Shown one piece after another: positions 22,728 to 24,736 of a stretch of 24,736 nucleotides of DNA. The first letter of the stretch is position 1, and the number at the start of each line of letters is the position of its first letter. The position numbers and the translations under genes were made by a program. The stretch comes from Mesomycoplasma ovipneumoniae. GTDB taxonomy: Bacteria > Bacillota_I > Bacilli_A > Mycoplasmatales > Metamycoplasmataceae. A model generated the notes under the pieces. The model worked only from the letters and a program-made list of their open reading frames with translations. It did no database searches and was not told the DNA's origin. The stretch lies in the NCBI GenBank assembly GCA_009756935.1, contig VZDP01000009.1, positions 1 through 24,736 of the forward strand. Direction: 5' to 3'.

Positions 22728-23075
22728 TTTAAAACACTGGCAAAAATCAATTTATGGATAAAACAACAAAAATCATAAAAAAATACAACTACTATTTAAA
22801 CTCAATGCAAATAGAAAACTCGTTTTTATTTACATTGAGCCTAAAAAAATATATGAAGTTTTGAAAGAACAATAATTAAAAGCCCTAAATTTGTAGATTT
22901 CTAAACGGTTAAATTTAAGGCATTCCATCATATTTAAAAATATAATGGAAAATTCGCACTATCTGATTTTTTTAGACAAAAAACATAATAATTCCCCCTT
23001 AATTCAATATCAAAATTTATTAATTATTCTTAAGTGAGGTTTATTATAACATAATTTTATTTTAGACCAAGCATT
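22728..23075. repeat. Right arm of the long inverted repeat around the protease gene
   Basis: This is the reverse-complement partner of 18177-18498. It is made of ~220 bp of flank (with the 39-bp near-palindrome at 22801-22839) and then the left end of the IS from 22951. No gene is visible in it. Confidence 0.85.
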
Positions 23076-24603
23076 AAGTTAATATATTAATTTCAGACAC
23101 ATTCAAAAAAGGTGTGTTAAAATGAAACAATACAAATTTACAATTGAAGACAAATTTAAATACATTAAAATTGCCGAATCTAAAGGGCTAAAAAACGCAA
23201 TTTTGCATTTTGCAGAAGAATTTAGAGAAATTTACAAAAACAAATCTAAAAGTAAAAAAGCGGATAAAGAATGAATGTTGCATATATACGCTAATAATTT
23301 GATAAGAAATTGGCAAAAAAAGTTTTATAATAATGATATGAAAAGTTTAATAAGTACTCGTGGGAAAATCAAATCTCCACGCAAACCAAAAAAGAAATAT
23401 ACAATTAACGATCTTTCTGAAAATGATCGTGGAATTTATCAAGAAATAGTGGAGAATGTTCTTAGAAGATCCGGAATTGACCCCGCAATTATTCTTGAGG
23501 AGCTCAAAAAACGAAAACAAGAACAAGAAAAAGATAAAGATAAAATCGAAAATTGCACTAGAATTTGTAGCGTTTTTAACGTTAATCGCACTTCTATTTA
23601 TGAGAAAATAAGGGTGAAAAAACCACCAAAGAAAATGATTTATGATGAAGACTTACTTGAGTGAATTCGTGAAAATTTCAATTTAAATCGAAAGGTAAAA
23701 GGCCGCGACATCCTATATAATATTTACATAAATCAGGGAAATTATGTATCCACGTACGTGTTTCAAAAACACTACGAATTTTTAGGATTAAAATCAATAG
23801 CTTATAAAAAGCAAGGAAAACCAGCACCAAAAGAGAAAAAGTTTACGCGAATTTGGACTGAAGATCATATCAAAGGTGAATTTAGCTCAGAAAATTTTGG
23901 TGAAAAATGGTTTGCTGATATTAAATTTATCAAAATTAACAACGAATGATTTTACCTACACTCAATTATTGAAACAAAATCCAATTACTTGCTCAATTTT
24001 TCGATTTCTAAAACAAGATTTTCAGAAGAAACTATAAACTTAGTAAAACAAACAATCAAAAAGTATAATATTAAACCAAAATTTTTCCATTCAGATCATG
24101 GCGTGGAATATGCGAACTACAAATTTGCTAATTTTTTAAAGCAAAACAATATCCAACAATCAATGTCACCAAAAGGTAATGCACTTGCAAACCGTCCTAT
24201 TGAATATTTTTATGCGGTTTTTCAACGCGAATTGCTTAATATTGAGGGCGAAAATTTTGAAAATGTGGCTATTGCTTATCAAAAAATAAGTGAATTTATT
24301 GATTGGTATAACTATGAAAGGCCTCAAAGTTGCTTATCATATAAAACTCCAAGCTATTATATGAGGTAAATTATTTGTCCAAATTTTTTAAAATGAACAT
24401 GCTAGAAAAAATTAACAAAAGTGGTGCAATCAAAATCATAGGTAAAAAACTAATTGTCTGAGATTTTTCTACTTATTTAGTTTGGTCAAAAATAAAATTA
24501 TGTTATAACAAACATCACTTAAGAATAGTTAATAAATTTAGAAATCAGAATTAAGGGGGAATTACTTATGTTTTTGCCATAAAAAAATCAGAAAATGCGA
24601 ATT
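22951..24603 (+). mobile_element. IS3-family insertion sequence (IS1221-like) with long terminal inverted repeats
   Basis: The ends are related inverted repeats of about 120 bp (about 22951-23071 and 24481-24603). Both begin AATTCGC at the tip and share the internal block AATTCCCCCTTAATTC or its near match. The outer ~35 bp of the left end have several mismatches to the right end. A single transposase gene fills the middle. Length is about 1,650 bp if the tips are at AATT. T13 follows at the right end (24602-24614). No target-site duplication could be confirmed, and the left flank is the duplicated inverted-repeat sequence. The IS1221 assignment is by general resemblance (host group, size, IS3 transposase) and is unverified. 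Confidence 0.8.
23122..24369 (+). CDS. IS3-family transposase, single frame, DD(35)E
   Basis: This encodes 415 aa from ATG 23122, with a short ribosome site (AAAGGTG, 23106-23112 region), to TAA 24367-24369, reading TGA as Trp. The N-terminal part resembles OrfA, with a helix-turn-helix-like stretch (NNLIRNWQKKF, about 58-68) and a Lys/Glu-rich coiled-coil-like segment near 133-145. CSVFNVNRTSIYEKI (about 151-165) matches the start of OrfB-type proteins. The rve integrase core follows with catalytic Asp266 (WFADIKF), Asp325 (HSDHGVEY) and Glu361 (PIEYFY). The D-E spacing is exactly 35 residues, as expected for IS3. OrfA and OrfB regions are fused in one frame, so no programmed frameshift is needed. 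A possible -10 lies in the left end (TATAAC near 23045). The gene looks intact and potentially active. Confidence 0.92.
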
Positions 24604-24614
24604 TTTTTTTTTTT
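24602..24614. repeat. T13 homopolymer at the right IS boundary
   Basis: Thirteen T residues start within the last bases of the IS right end and run into flanking DNA. The tract may be a preferred insertion site or may have grown by slippage after insertion. Confidence 0.85.
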
Positions 24615-24664
24615 ATAAATTACGTAAATTAGTAACTAATTTAAACATAATATAACCTAAAAAA

Positions 24665-24736
24665 TTATAAACTATTTTTAAGAAGTTCAGTAACAGGTTT
24701 TTTGTAATATTTTAATGATATGAAGAAATAGATAAG
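24665..24736 (-). CDS. Possible 3' end of a minus-strand gene running off the window
   Basis: Minus-strand codons from the window edge read an open stretch of 23 residues (IYFFISLKYYKKPVTELLKN in the middle) to TAA at 24665-24667. The composition is plausible for a membrane or basic C-terminal tail. It is too short to identify, and chance is possible in AT-rich DNA. No hairpin terminator follows in the 50 bp before the IS. Confidence 0.25.
   Translation of the reverse strand, partial: LIYFFISLKYYKKPVTELLKNSL

Noticed and set aside
24393..24554. 53-codon frame at the right end of the IS
   Set aside because: It overlaps the terminal inverted repeat, has no ribosome site, and its second half is simply the repeat translated. 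It is not supported as a gene.

Overview
The window is low-GC DNA in which TGA is read as tryptophan. Several long reading frames stay open only if TGA is translated, and a TGA-Trp often aligns with a TGG-Trp in the duplicated copy. This is translation table 4, so the organism is a mollicute. The surface-protein style, the long OppA-type lipoprotein and the IS1221-like IS3 element suggest the hyopneumoniae/ovipneumoniae/flocculare cluster (Mesomycoplasma). The species cannot be fixed from the sequence alone.

Layout. (1) 1-3959 is a broken oligopeptide-transport operon. A hairpin-bearing leader precedes an intact 936-aa OppA-like lipoprotein. An oppB follows 2 nt later, is cut at about codon 240 and runs into the 3' end of an unrelated gene. 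No oppC, oppD or oppF follows. (2) 4015-15687 is one 11.7-kb gene for a 3,890-aa surface protein built from about 25 divergent modules with a fibronectin-III-like signature, joined by Gln/Ser/Pro-rich linkers, some carrying polybasic R-x-x-R-S sites, and ending in a distinct C-terminal region. (3) 15710-15948 holds a 5 x 8-bp tandem repeat and two related hairpin terminators. (4) 15970 to about 17997 (minus) is a 5'-truncated, frameshifted copy of the last ~670 codons of the giant gene, placed tail to tail with it. (5) About 18177-23075 is a lipoprotein metalloprotease of the IgA1-protease/Zmp type (peptidase M26) enclosed by 320-350-bp inverted repeats. Each repeat is an IS end plus ~200 bp of hairpin-rich flank. 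(6) 22951-24603 is a complete-looking IS3-family element with a single-frame DD(35)E transposase and ~120-bp terminal inverted repeats.

How it fits together. Apart from transport remnants and the IS, everything here is surface display or attack: a very large modular exterior protein, a silent partial copy that could donate sequence to its 3' end, and a membrane-anchored protease. The DNA between the genes shows repeated rearrangement. There is a gene fusion in oppB, an inverted partial gene copy, a solo IS end, an inverted-repeat pair around the protease, and a short element (two identical 28-bp copies, one related copy, one degenerate half-copy) lying at gene ends and at two broken gene starts. 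The protease gene has no convincing start codon in its present position, which fits a silent or switchable arrangement. The strongest candidates for something undescribed are the inverted-repeat-bounded protease cassette and the tail-to-tail giant-gene/partial-copy pair. Both need population-level sequence to test.
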